This document shows positions 26,068 to 34,862 of a stretch of 64,000 nucleotides of DNA, piece after piece (within the stretch, counting starts at the first letter, position 1; every line of letters begins with the position of its first letter). The notes under the pieces were generated by a model. That model made no database searches. It worked only from the letters and a program-made list of their open reading frames with translations, and was not told the DNA's origin. Origin of the DNA: Bacteroidota bacterium (lineage in GTDB: Bacteria > Bacteroidota > Bacteroidia > 2-12-FULL-35-15). The translations under genes and the position numbers were made by a program. Where the stretch lies: positions 682,001-746,000 of the forward strand of contig JADKIU010000002.1 in assembly GCA_016722565.1 (NCBI GenBank). Direction: 5' to 3'.

Positions 26068-26631
26068 ATGGAAGAAGAAATAAAAAACGCATTAGCTGTA
26101 TTACACAAAGGTGGAACGATTCTCTATCCTACCGATACCGTTTGGGGAATCGGTTGTGATGCGCGCAACAAAGAAGCGGTAAATAAAATTTTCAAAATAA
26201 AACAACGTGCTGAATACAAAAGCATGGTGGTGTTAGTTTCCGATGAAAAAATGATTAACCGCTATGTGAAAGAAGTTCCAGCCATTGCCTGGGATTTAAT
26301 TGAAACAGCGGAAGAACCCTTAACTATCATTTATCCGGATGGAAGAATGTTGGCTGAAAATATTATTGCAGCAGATGGTAGCGTAGGTATTCGTATTGTA
26401 AAAGATGAATTTTGTAAAAACCTCATTCATAAATTCGGGAAACCCATCGTCTCTACTTCCGCGAATGTCAGCGGTGAACCTTCTCCTAACTCTTTCAATG
26501 ATATTAAATTGGATATCATGAACAAAGTAGATTATATCGTGAACCTGCGACAAAAAGAAACCAACAACACAAAACCATCGACCATCATTAAAGTGGCGAT
26601 GAATGGTGAGATAAAGATAATTAGGAAGTAA
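26068..26631 (+). CDS. tsaC: L-threonylcarbamoyladenylate synthase (Sua5/YciO/YrdC family)
   Basis: 187 residues from ATG 26068; the frame is open further upstream but that part lies in repeat DNA and has no family likeness. Motifs are LHKGGTILYPTDTVWGIGCDA, KQRAEYKSMVVLVSD and KPIVSTSANVSGEPSP. It makes threonylcarbamoyl-AMP for t6A at position 37 of ANN-decoding tRNAs. The stop TAA is inside the first unit of an octamer array. It is followed by cca and miaA, so the region is a tRNA-maturation cluster. Confidence 0.94.
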   Translation: MEEEIKNALAVLHKGGTILYPTDTVWGIGCDARNKEAVNKIFKIKQRAEYKSMVVLVSDEKMINRYVKEVPAIAWDLIETAEEPLTIIYPDGRMLAENIIAADGSVGIRIVKDEFCKNLIHKFGKPIVSTSANVSGEPSPNSFNDIKLDIMNKVDYIVNLRQKETNNTKPSTIIKVAMNGEIKIIRK

Positions 26632-26659
26632 CTAGGTGACTAAGTAACTAGGTAACTAA
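26628..26659 (+). repeat. Octamer array GTRACTAR x4 starting on the tsaC stop
   Basis: Units GTAACTAG, GTGACTAA, GTAACTAG, GTAACTAA. The tsaC stop (26629-26631) is bases 2-4 of unit 1. Confidence 0.88.
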
Positions 26660-26711
26660 GTAAAAGTGATAGAGGAATAAATAAAATCTGCTAGAATCGG
26701 CAAGCAAAAAA

Positions 26712-28142
26712 GTGAAAACCCAATTAACCCATCCTATTTTTAAAATCATTTCAGAAGCAGCCGATGAAATGAATCTTTCCGCATACGTGATTGGTGGCTG
26801 GGTTAGGGATTTGCATCTCAACCGTCCCTGCAAAGACATTGATGTGGTTGCTATCGGACCGGAAGATGCGGAACGCAAAATCGGAATTGAATTAGCCCAG
26901 GCAGTTGCAAAAAAACTCGGCAATAAATTTCATGTGAACGTTTACAAAAATTTTGGCACCGCGCAAATTGTGTATGAAGATTACGACATAGAATTTGTTG
27001 GCGCAAGAAAAGAATCCTATCGCTCCGAAAGTCGTAACCCGATTGTTGAAAACGGAACACTCGAAGATGATCAAAACCGCAGAGACTTTACAATCAATGC
27101 ACTCGCTATATCGTTGAATTCAAAAACGTATGGTGACCTGTTGGATCCGTTTGACGGCCTGAAAGACATGGAAGCGAAAATCATCCGTACTCCGCTAAAC
27201 CCGGACATCACCTACTCAGATGATCCGTTACGCATGATGCGCGCCATTCGTTTCGCTACGCAATTAAATTATACGATTGAAGAAAAATCATTGGTGAGTA
27301 TTTCGAAAAATAAAGAACGTATCAAGATCATTTCGAAAGAACGCATCACCGATGAACTCAACAAAATTATTCTTGCCAAAACACCGTCCATCGGTTTTAA
27401 AATTTTGTTTGACACCGGACTCTTACATTTCATTTTTCCTGAAATGGTAGCTTTGCAAGGCGTAGAAATTCGCAACGGCAAAGGACATAAAGATAATTTT
27501 TATCATACGCTGGAAGTGTTGGATAATATTTGCAAAACAACAGACGACCTTTGGTTGCGTTGGGCTGCCATTTTGCACGACATCGCCAAACCTCCTACCA
27601 AACGCTTCGAACCGGAGCATGGCTGGACGTTTCATGGACATGAAGACAAAGGTTCACGGATGGTTCCGAAGATCTTTGAAAAACTGAAGTTGCCGCTAAA
27701 CGAAAAAATGAAGTATGTGCAAAAATTAGTTTTGCTCCACCTTCGCCCGATTGTATTAGCAAAAAGTGATATTACCGACAGTGCTGTGCGCAGATTATTG
27801 TTTGAAGCCGGTGATGATATTGACGATTTAATGAAATTATGTGAAGCAGATATCACTTCTAAAAACGAATACAAAGTTCAGAAATACATGAAGAACTTTG
27901 AGGTCGTTCGACAAAAATTAAAAGAAGTAGAAGAGAAAGACAATGTTCGCAACTGGCAACCACCCATCAGTGGAGAAGATATCATGAAAACATTTAATAT
28001 TCCTGCCGGCAAAGAAGTTGGGATTATCAAATTAGCCATACGAGAAGCGATTTTAGATGGTCTCATCAAAAATGACATCGAGGAAGCAACCGCCTTTATG
28101 ATTGCTGAAGGAGCAAAACTCGGTTTGAAGGTCCAAAGTTAG
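26712..28142 (+). CDS. cca: CCA tRNA nucleotidyltransferase / poly(A) polymerase family with HD domain
   Basis: 476 residues. The start is GTG at 26712; an in-frame TAA lies 30 nt upstream and the next ATG is inside the conserved core. Catalytic core: YVIGGWVRDLHLNRPCKDIDVVAIG with the metal-binding DxD. Then RRDFTINALAISL, DDPLRMMRAIRFATQL and an HD domain (WAAILHDIAKPPTKRFEP). It adds or repairs the 3' CCA of tRNA. The stop overlaps one arm of an imperfect inverted repeat (28135-28194). Confidence 0.94.
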   Translation: MKTQLTHPIFKIISEAADEMNLSAYVIGGWVRDLHLNRPCKDIDVVAIGPEDAERKIGIELAQAVAKKLGNKFHVNVYKNFGTAQIVYEDYDIEFVGARKESYRSESRNPIVENGTLEDDQNRRDFTINALAISLNSKTYGDLLDPFDGLKDMEAKIIRTPLNPDITYSDDPLRMMRAIRFATQLNYTIEEKSLVSISKNKERIKIISKERITDELNKIILAKTPSIGFKILFDTGLLHFIFPEMVALQGVEIRNGKGHKDNFYHTLEVLDNICKTTDDLWLRWAAILHDIAKPPTKRFEPEHGWTFHGHEDKGSRMVPKIFEKLKLPLNEKMKYVQKLVLLHLRPIVLAKSDITDSAVRRLLFEAGDDIDDLMKLCEADITSKNEYKVQKYMKNFEVVRQKLKEVEEKDNVRNWQPPISGEDIMKTFNIPAGKEVGIIKLAIREAILDGLIKNDIEEATAFMIAEGAKLGLKVQS

Positions 28143-28194
28143 AAGGTTAAAATGTTAAGAAAACCGACTGCACACCTAACAACCTTCCAACTTT
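28135..28194. repeat. Imperfect inverted repeat overlapping the cca stop
   Basis: AAAGTTAGAAGGTT (28135-28148, containing the stop TAG) pairs with AACCTTCCAACTTT (28181-28194) at 13 of 14 positions. Further ACTTTCCAACTTTT copies follow. No T tract; more likely a dispersed repeat than a terminator. Confidence 0.6.
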
Positions 28195-28290
28195 AAAACT
28201 TTCCAACTTTTAAACTATCCTAAAGCAATATTTTGTATTTTTATAACCTGATAGGTCTACTCATATTTCATAACTGATAATTAATTTAGC

Positions 28291-28941
28291 ATGGCTGTTT
28301 ACCGCTTTCGAGTAACATTTGAAGATAACGAAGAAGTTTATCGCGAGATAGAAATAAAATCCACACAACATTTTGAGGATTTCCACAATTGTATTGTTCA
28401 ATCTATCGGATTCGATAACTTGCACGATGCCTCATTTTTTATTAGCGATGACCTTTGGAGAAAAGGCGATGAGATTGGCTTGCGTCCGCTAGATGAAGAG
28501 GAAGTTGAACGTAGAAAAAGAAGAGATTTACCGATTAAAAAACAAATGAATAAGTGCAAAATGGCTTCATTGATTGATGACCCGCACCAAAAATTTGTTT
28601 ATGTATACGACCCAAAAACTGCATGGACATTCATGGTTGAACTGGTTAAAATTTTGCTGGACGACCCGAAAGGAACTTTTCCGAAAATAACCAAATCGGC
28701 CGGAGAATCACCAAAACAACACTTAAACACTGCCGTTGCTCCTCCTGTGGATGAAGATGATTTTGATGAGGATGAACCACACCACGATGATGATGCGTAT
28801 GCAAACGCACATAGCGAAGATGAAACCGCTTTATTAGAAGGCGAAGAAGGTGAAGAGGAAGAAACAGAAGAAGAAGCACACGAAGAAGATGAAATGGGTG
28901 ATGACGATATGCACGAAGATGTTGCTGGTGACGAAGATTAA
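28291..28941 (+). CDS. Plasmid pRiA4b ORF-3-like protein with long acidic tail
   Basis: 216 residues. The N-terminal 130 or so match the PRiA4_ORF3 fold: YRFRVTFEDNEEVYREIEIKS, HFEDFHNCIVQSIGFDN, ASFFISDDLWRKGDEIG and FVYVYDPKTAWTFMVEL. From about 150 the protein is almost wholly Asp/Glu/His with low complexity (DEDDFDEDEPHHDDD; EEGEEEETEEEAHEEDE). Despite the name no plasmid or transposon is here. It lies 9 nt before miaA, so it is probably cotranscribed with a tRNA-modification gene. The biochemical role is not known. Confidence 0.8.
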   Translation: MAVYRFRVTFEDNEEVYREIEIKSTQHFEDFHNCIVQSIGFDNLHDASFFISDDLWRKGDEIGLRPLDEEEVERRKRRDLPIKKQMNKCKMASLIDDPHQKFVYVYDPKTAWTFMVELVKILLDDPKGTFPKITKSAGESPKQHLNTAVAPPVDEDDFDEDEPHHDDDAYANAHSEDETALLEGEEGEEEETEEEAHEEDEMGDDDMHEDVAGDED

Positions 28942-28950
28942 TTAAAATCA

Positions 28951-29862
28951 ATGCCTACTAAATCGCTTATTGTACTTGTTGGTCCGACTGCCATTGGCAA
29001 GACTGCCGCTAGTATCCATATTGCCGAAGCATTCCATTGCCCGATTGTTTCTGCCGACTCCCGACAATTTTTCAAAGAAATGAGCATCGGTACCGCCAAA
29101 CCTACGGCTGAAGAAATGCAAGGCATTCCGCATTATCTCATCGATTCTCATTCCATTTCCGATGATTACAACGTTGGAAAATATGAAGTAGAAACCATCG
29201 CACTCCTCGATAAACTTTTCAAATCAAATGATACCGTAATTTTAGTAGGTGGCTCCGGACTCTATATTGACGCCATTTGTAAAGGCTTTGATGAATTGCC
29301 CGAAGCAGATGCTGAAGTCAGAACGAAAATCAATACGCTGCTGGAAGAAAAAGGTATTGAAGCCTTGCAACAACTTTTAAAAGAACTCGATCCTGACTAT
29401 TACGCAAAAGTAGATTTGCAAAATCCGCAACGGATGAGTCGTGCACTCGAAGTTTGTTTAACCACCGGCACACCCTACTCTGCTTTGCGAAAAGGAAACA
29501 TCAAAAAACGTGATTTCAATATCATCAAAATCGGATTGAATACAGAGAGGGAAGTTTTATACGAACGCATCAACAAACGTGTGGATAGCATGATGCAACA
29601 TGGACTGTTGGATGAGGTAAAAAAGCTACATCCAAAGAAACACTTGAATGCATTACAAACAGTTGGTTATAGCGAGCTGTTTGATTATCTCGACAACAAA
29701 ACCGATTTAAACACAGCTGTGGATGCCATCAAACAGAACACCCGTAAATTTGCAAAGCGGCAATTAACGTGGTTCCGCAGAGACACAGACATCAAGTGGT
29801 TCGAGCCGAACCAATCAGAAGAAATCATAAAATTTATTCGTAACACACTAAAAAAATCTTAA
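28951..29862 (+). CDS. miaA: tRNA dimethylallyltransferase
   Basis: 303 residues. P-loop LVGPTAIGKTAASIHIAE, SADSRQFFKEMSIGTAKP (the DSRQ catalytic segment), GGSGLYIDAICKGFDELP, and LNALQTVGYSELFDYLD are all standard MiaA motifs. It isopentenylates A37 of tRNAs reading UNN codons. It follows the acidic protein by 9 nt and precedes the MFS gene by 46 nt. Confidence 0.97.
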   Translation: MPTKSLIVLVGPTAIGKTAASIHIAEAFHCPIVSADSRQFFKEMSIGTAKPTAEEMQGIPHYLIDSHSISDDYNVGKYEVETIALLDKLFKSNDTVILVGGSGLYIDAICKGFDELPEADAEVRTKINTLLEEKGIEALQQLLKELDPDYYAKVDLQNPQRMSRALEVCLTTGTPYSALRKGNIKKRDFNIIKIGLNTEREVLYERINKRVDSMMQHGLLDEVKKLHPKKHLNALQTVGYSELFDYLDNKTDLNTAVDAIKQNTRKFAKRQLTWFRRDTDIKWFEPNQSEEIIKFIRNTLKKS

Positions 29863-29908
29863 CAAATCATACGAATCATAAAGATCTGCGTTCCTATTCT
29901 TTTCTTCA

Positions 29909-31156
29909 ATGTTAACCACACTCAAACAATACACCACCATCAACAAAACGCTCCTCAACCTGGTAACGGTGGAGTTCTTTGTGCAATTGGTAAACGTATT
30001 GTTCATCGCCATTCTCCCACTCTACATGAAATCCGAAGGGTATAGCGATTCCGAATATGCACACTTTACTTCGTACCGTTATTTCGGTATGTTGGCCTTA
30101 GCCTTGTTTTTAGGAATGTATATCAAAGGCAGAAAAATATTACCCCTCATTTATATTTCTTCCTTTTGCGTTCCGTTTTTTGCCCTACTCATCATCATTG
30201 GTGTGCACCTTCATTCCACTCCACTCCTACTCATTTCTCATTTGTTATGGGGAACAGCGTATACCTTTATTCAAATTCCGATTTTACCATACATCATGCG
30301 CAATGCACCCAAGGAACAACAAACCAGAGCCATCACCTTCAACTTCGCAACCTGGAGCTTGGCAACGATTTTAGGGAGTTTTTTAGTTGCGGTATTCAAT
30401 GGCATTAGTCCGGAGATTTTTACGGAGCGGAATTTATTGTATGGTATTTCCCTCTTGAGTTTTGCAGGCGTTTATTTTGCGATGAAAATGGACAAGAACG
30501 AACATGTTCCCATACTCAAAGAAAAAAGCAGAACCAATTTAAAACATTACGATTGGATCATCATCATGAAAGCCCTTGTTCCAACCGCCATTATTGCAAC
30601 CGGAGCAGGCTTCACGATTCCGTTCATGAGTTTATTTTTCTCCAATGTACACAACATGAGTACAGCAACATTTTCGGCATTGAACATGACCACTGCGATT
30701 GCAGTTACCATTGTTGCAATTTATATTCCTCGTATAAAAGAAAAATACGGTTATCACAAAGCCATACCAACCACACAATCGTTTGCCATTGTTGCATTGA
30801 TCATTATGGCCACCACACAATATTACAGTCAATATAGTTTTGCCATCACCATTGCAGCGGTCTTTTATTTGTTGCGTCAACCGTTAATGAGTGCAGCAGT
30901 TCCCATGACTTCCGAAATTACTATGAAGTATGTAGGAGAAAACAACCGTGAAATGGTGAGTGCATTAACATCTGCCATCTGGTCCGGTACCGCTTATTTC
31001 GCGGCAGTAGGATTTGGAATTTTACGCCACCTGGAAGTTGAATACGTCAACATCTTTTGGATTACTTCAGGAATGTATAGCATTGGTGTTGTATTGTATG
31101 TTATGCTAATTAGAGATTATAATTTGAGAGAAAAAGAAGGGTTGATTACCCATTAA
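29909..31156 (+). CDS. Major facilitator superfamily transporter
   Basis: 415 residues with 12 predicted membrane helices (first at about 19-40). A charged central loop (MKMDKNEHVPILKEKSRTN) lies between the two six-helix bundles. GMYIKGRKILPL near residue 68 approximates the MFS loop 2-3 motif. Substrate unknown. The stop abuts the stop of the convergent cytochrome gene with no spacer. Confidence 0.85.
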   Translation: MLTTLKQYTTINKTLLNLVTVEFFVQLVNVLFIAILPLYMKSEGYSDSEYAHFTSYRYFGMLALALFLGMYIKGRKILPLIYISSFCVPFFALLIIIGVHLHSTPLLLISHLLWGTAYTFIQIPILPYIMRNAPKEQQTRAITFNFATWSLATILGSFLVAVFNGISPEIFTERNLLYGISLLSFAGVYFAMKMDKNEHVPILKEKSRTNLKHYDWIIIMKALVPTAIIATGAGFTIPFMSLFFSNVHNMSTATFSALNMTTAIAVTIVAIYIPRIKEKYGYHKAIPTTQSFAIVALIIMATTQYYSQYSFAITIAAVFYLLRQPLMSAAVPMTSEITMKYVGENNREMVSALTSAIWSGTAYFAAVGFGILRHLEVEYVNIFWITSGMYSIGVVLYVMLIRDYNLREKEGLITH

Positions 31157-32506
31157 CTACCGCTCCAAACTCACATTCTCATCTCCCATCTGATAAGGCA
31201 AATACGTTACAATAAATTGGAACATTTCATCGGAAGTACGCATACTTCCCTCCCGCTCCGCAACTAGCTGTGGTGGGGAAAAGGGGTTGTTCGGGTTGTT
31301 ACGGGTATTGTCGAAAACACCAACCGTATGAATGGTTGCTCCTTTTGGAATCTTCACCATTTTTTTAAACGTATAAAAATACTGCCATCTGAAATCCCAG
31401 TTGTTGATTTTAATCAATGGAATCGTATCACCTTGCATCGTTATCGCATAAGCCCAAAAACTTTTCCCCAACAAATGCATGTGTGGATTAATCGTCAGCA
31501 GCGAAATATCAAACGGAACAGTGTATTCAGATGTAAATGTTTTTACTTCGGTTGGAGGAATCACCAACTTAGGAACTGTTGGAGAAATGCCAAAAGTGCC
31601 CATTTGAAATTCCTGTGTTGGGCGCTTGGGTGGCGACTTTGCATAAAACACATTGAAGGTCGTTTGGTCGGTAGTATCTACACGTGACGGACCATAATGA
31701 ATGTCTTTTAAAAACAACGCACCTTTTCGAGTCAACTTAAATCCTCCTATCCCATCCGGATAAATGGGTGGCGTTACGCCCGGCAAATAATTGGTCACCG
31801 ATTGTGTCATCATCGGAAAGGTATTCCCATCATCGTTTGCAAGTCCTAGTTCTTTGTAAGCAACTAATAAGTCGGGAAAGGAATCAATGTTTACAACTAC
31901 GTTTCCGGCAAACACATCGGTACGTTTATCAAATTCATAACTCAACAATTGTGCATTCAAGTGATGCAATAATTTTCTGTTGTCGGGTACTACTTCAATG
32001 GTGGTGATAAATTTATCTTCCGGAATTTGATACGGCACACGCATCAACAAAAAGCGGTCTTGTGCATCGCCTTTGATTTTATAAGCTTCTTTGAACTTAA
32101 TCACTAAATCAGGTGTTCCTAATTGAGAGCCTTTCGGGAAAACAGGAACCGGAGGTAATTTGGTGGAATCACCTAGGGCACAACCTTCGTCTACCCAACG
32201 CACAATCAAATCAATTTCTTCTTGGGTCAATACTTTTTCATCAATGAAATGCGTATAGCTTGCATCGGCCGGCCATGGAGGCATAAAGCGAGTTTTGATT
32301 ACAAACTTCATCAACGCACTTCTGGATTTTGCATCCTGGTAAGTAATTAAACTGAATGGTCCGGCTTCTCCGGGGCGGTGGCAGCTGGTACAATTTTTAT
32401 AGATGATGGGTGCAATGTGTTCGGAGAAGGTCACAGGTAGTTGCTCCGCACCGCAGGATGCGAGGAGGAGTGTGATGAGAATGTAGAAATAGTTTTTAAA
32501 ATTCAT
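31157..32506 (-). CDS. Lipoprotein with cytochrome c motif and copper type II monooxygenase-like (PHM-like) domain
   Basis: 449 residues. Lipobox LLLASC (Cys18). A cytochrome c-like segment follows: NCTSCHRPGEAGPFSL gives CxxCH, with a distal Met in FMPPW. The rest resembles the copper type II ascorbate-dependent monooxygenase (PHM) fold: LLHHLNAQ gives a His-His copper site, NPHMHLLGK gives HxH, and GSMRTSDEMFQF may supply the Met ligand. A haem next to the copper sites could feed electrons to them (inference). No partner gene is adjacent. Substrate unknown. Confidence 0.83.
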   Translation of the reverse strand: MNFKNYFYILITLLLASCGAEQLPVTFSEHIAPIIYKNCTSCHRPGEAGPFSLITYQDAKSRSALMKFVIKTRFMPPWPADASYTHFIDEKVLTQEEIDLIVRWVDEGCALGDSTKLPPVPVFPKGSQLGTPDLVIKFKEAYKIKGDAQDRFLLMRVPYQIPEDKFITTIEVVPDNRKLLHHLNAQLLSYEFDKRTDVFAGNVVVNIDSFPDLLVAYKELGLANDDGNTFPMMTQSVTNYLPGVTPPIYPDGIGGFKLTRKGALFLKDIHYGPSRVDTTDQTTFNVFYAKSPPKRPTQEFQMGTFGISPTVPKLVIPPTEVKTFTSEYTVPFDISLLTINPHMHLLGKSFWAYAITMQGDTIPLIKINNWDFRWQYFYTFKKMVKIPKGATIHTVGVFDNTRNNPNNPFSPPQLVAEREGSMRTSDEMFQFIVTYLPYQMGDENVSLER

Positions 32507-32557
32507 ATTAAGTACTAATTAATCTCGCCCCACTATGTCCTCTCGGCTTTCTCTTCC

Positions 32558-32645
32558 TGTCATTTCGACCGTAGCGGAGAAATCGAACCAATTATCAATT
32601 TGACTAGAAACAATGTTAGTTTCCTCCACTTCGGTCGGAAGGACA
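32558..32645. repeat. Palindromic element of the GTCATTTCGACC family
   Basis: TGTCATTTCGACCG at 32558 is mirrored imperfectly by CGGTCGGAAGGACA ending at 32645. A half copy follows a stop codon at 41743. The rest of 32507-32736 shows no gene. Confidence 0.68.
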
Positions 32646-32736
32646 TGCTAAAGAAAATTTTCATTAGCTGCGTATCTTTTCCAACCCGCTCCGTTATATC
32701 CCCGAAACATTCAAACAAAATTAAGAGAATGTTTTG

Positions 32737-33054
32737 ATGCCGATGCAATTTTATACAAAAAGTAGATTCTTTTTATTGATTTCAATCATAGGACTATCGA
32801 TGTTCTATTCCTGTAAATCTAAAACACCTTATAATCCTTACCTGTCGGCCAAAGAAAAGCCAAGTGATAAACAGCGGAAAGAAGAACAGAAACAAATTAA
32901 AAGCGGAACAAAAGCTTGGAAGCAGTTGAAGAAAGACAATAAAAAAGGAATCAAAGAAAACAACGATCGCTTTTTTAACAAGAAACCACAGTACAAACAA
33001 ACCACAAAAATCAAAAAGAGAAACAGAAAAAAGAAAAAGAGATGGAATTTGTAG
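32737..33054 (+). CDS. Small basic lipoprotein (paralogue of the next gene)
   Basis: 105 residues from ATG 32737 (ATG 32743 also possible). A hydrophobic leader ends at SMFYSCKSK, a plausible but atypical lipobox. The mature part is very basic (KKDNKKGIKENNDR, KIKKRNRKKKKRW). It shares the layout C-K-S-K-x-x-Y-N-x-Y, then P-S-x-K-Q, with the following gene. Such lipoproteins could contact anionic glycans or peptidoglycan (inference). No named family is recognised. Confidence 0.68.
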   Translation: MPMQFYTKSRFFLLISIIGLSMFYSCKSKTPYNPYLSAKEKPSDKQRKEEQKQIKSGTKAWKQLKKDNKKGIKENNDRFFNKKPQYKQTTKIKKRNRKKKKRWNL

Positions 33055-33131
33055 GCTAGGAACTCAAATGTCAGTTCGAGTAATTCTGGTTCGAGTAGCA
33101 GAATCACTCGAACTGACAAAAAGAATTTCAT

Positions 33132-33139
33132 TATCTTTG
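33132..33139 (+). promoter_or_regulatory. -7 element TATCTTTG of the second basic lipoprotein
   Basis: Exact TAnnTTTG ending 5 nt before the ATG at 33145; leaderless-type spacing. Confidence 0.5.
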
Positions 33140-33144
33140 TTTGG

Positions 33145-33390
33145 ATGTCAAAAGCATTTAAAATAATCTCCCTGCTCTTCCTTTGCTTATTACTAAGCAC
33201 AAGTTACTCCTGCAAATCAAAAGGCGCGTATAACAAATACAGAAATGCAAAAGTACGTCCGAGCGAAAAGCAACTTCGAGCCGACAAAAAAGCGATTGCA
33301 AGAGGAAATAAAAATTACAAGAAGAATTTACTATCGAATAGAAAACGATTGTTCGGTAGTAAAAGAGATCCAGGAAGACCGAGAAACTAA
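33145..33390 (+). CDS. Small basic lipoprotein (paralogue of the previous gene)
   Basis: 81 residues. Leader and lipobox end at TSYSC (Cys23). The mature part KSKGAYNKYRNAKVRPSEKQLRADKK aligns with the neighbour's KSKTPYNPYLSAKEKPSDKQRKEEQK, so the two are tandem paralogues. The C-terminal end is Arg/Lys-rich. It has its own promoter. The stop is followed at once by a copy of the GCCxCxGATTCAC repeat. Function unknown. Confidence 0.72.
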   Translation: MSKAFKIISLLFLCLLLSTSYSCKSKGAYNKYRNAKVRPSEKQLRADKKAIARGNKNYKKNLLSNRKRLFGSKRDPGRPRN

Positions 33391-33725
33391 CTATTGCCGC
33401 TGATTCACGGATTATTTTATTTCCTTCACAACTCCATAAAATCACCACAGAAAAACACAGTCTAATTCACTTGGGAATTAAATTCTATCAATTAATTTCT
33501 AATATTAAAATCTGCGACTCTCTGGCAACAAACTCCTCAGAAATAAATCCTAACAATTAATTTTAAAACAACAATCTGTGAATCTGTGGCAACTAACTAC
33601 TCACAATTCAATCCTATCATTTAATTTCTAATATTAAAATCTGTGACTCTCTGGCAACAAACTCCTCAGAAATAAATCCTAACAATTAATTTTAAAACAA
33701 CAATCTGTGAATCTGTGGCAACTAA
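33391..33725. repeat. 335-bp non-coding spacer filled by a 64-65-bp tandem repeat
   Basis: Four alternating units (two types, 64 and 65 bp) occupy about 33484-33733. The 129-bp pair is repeated almost exactly (33492-33598 and 33621-33727, one substitution seen). The core words are AATCTGTGAATCTGTGGCAA and ATCTGTGACTCTCTGGCAAC. The last unit runs into the stop codon of the minus-strand acyl-CoA reductase; a sense-oriented copy (TTGCCGCTGATTCACGGATT) follows the plus-strand stop at 33390. No gene is seen. Confidence 0.85.
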
Positions 33726-34796
33726 CTAAATCCCAATCAAAAACTTCATCGTATCTACACTATCCGCATAATCGTGGAGTTGCGGACATTGTGCCACACC
33801 AAACGGAACTGCATTTTTAATAGCGATGCTGGAAGAAACAATGCATTGTAGTTGCTCCTGCTCTTTTTCCAATCGTTTGTTTAATTCCTGAATATCTTCA
33901 TAATACTCATAAAACAATACACCGATGGGTGATGCATAGGATGCGTCTTCTTTGAGCAATAAAAAATTATTATCGAGCAAGGAAGGATTGCTGCTCATCA
34001 GATAAACCGTTTTATTATAATCGTAGTTGTTTGCGTATTTATTGTTGTTCACCACATTCTGAAAATCAAAAATCGATTCATAAAACGTATCAAACACATA
34101 GCCTTTCGGGACAAACAATTTAGATACATTGCGACACCCCAATCCAAAATACTGAAACACATCGTTCCCCAATTGTTTTAATTCTTCCGTTGTTTCAGCG
34201 CCTGAGAGCACCGCTACTGAATTTCTGTTTTTACGAATGATGTTTGGATATTTTCCAAAATAATACTCGAAATAGCGAGCAGAATTATTACTTCCGGTAG
34301 CAATCACAGCATCCATGTTTTTTAATTGGTCTTCGGTAAATTCAATCAAATCGTTAAACCCCGGCTCAATTGCTTTCAATACTTTGGCAATGAATGGCAA
34401 TAAAAATTTATCGTCAGACGAGAGTTTTCCAACAAATGTATTTCCGGAAATCAACACACATAACATATCGTGAAAGCCGACCATCGGCACATTACCGGCC
34501 ATTATCACTGCAACACGTTTGGGTGGTTTAACGGTTTGTAAATCGTTGATATAAGTGGCAATCCAATCTAAAAAGGAGTTTTCTTGCAGACTATCGGCCA
34601 AGGCGCCCATGGCATTTCTCACATTGGCTTCGGTAAACCATTGATTGTGGATATGAACAGATTGGATTAATTCTTCCATATCGCTGTAAAACGAGGCATT
34701 CAACGCATTGGATTCGTCCTTTTTTCCATTCGGAGCGAACTGATTTAGGAAACCACCTAAACGTATAAATGCTTTTATTCGATTATCCAGGGTCAT
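33726..34796 (-). CDS. Acyl-CoA reductase (LuxC-like)
   Basis: 356 residues, aldehyde-dehydrogenase fold of the LuxC family. Visible are the nucleotide-binding VAVIMAGNVPMVGFHDMLCVLISG, KLSSDDKFLLP, DAVIATGSNNSARYFEYYFG, RKNRNSVAVLSG and the catalytic-Cys segment FGLGCRNVSKLFVPKG. It would reduce a fatty acyl-CoA or acyl enzyme to the aldehyde with NADPH. No luxAB or luxDE is near. It is divergent from the ferredoxin, a common arrangement in Bacteroidota. Confidence 0.88.
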   Translation of the reverse strand: MTLDNRIKAFIRLGGFLNQFAPNGKKDESNALNASFYSDMEELIQSVHIHNQWFTEANVRNAMGALADSLQENSFLDWIATYINDLQTVKPPKRVAVIMAGNVPMVGFHDMLCVLISGNTFVGKLSSDDKFLLPFIAKVLKAIEPGFNDLIEFTEDQLKNMDAVIATGSNNSARYFEYYFGKYPNIIRKNRNSVAVLSGAETTEELKQLGNDVFQYFGLGCRNVSKLFVPKGYVFDTFYESIFDFQNVVNNNKYANNYDYNKTVYLMSSNPSLLDNNFLLLKEDASYASPIGVLFYEYYEDIQELNKRLEKEQEQLQCIVSSSIAIKNAVPFGVAQCPQLHDYADSVDTMKFLIGI

Positions 34797-34824
34797 ATTT
34801 TTATGTAATTCGATAAAATCTAAG

Positions 34825-34832
34825 TAATTTTG
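34825..34832 (+). promoter_or_regulatory. -7 element TAATTTTG of the ferredoxin gene
   Basis: Exact TAnnTTTG, 30 nt upstream of the ATG at 34863. Confidence 0.52.
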
Positions 34833-34862
34833 CAGAAATATTTTACAAAACTAACAATAATT

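Noticed and set aside
28291..28941. Mobile-element or plasmid remnant suggested by the pRiA4b ORF-3 family name
   Set aside because: No transposase, terminal repeats or plasmid genes are near, and the gene is tightly packed in a housekeeping cluster.
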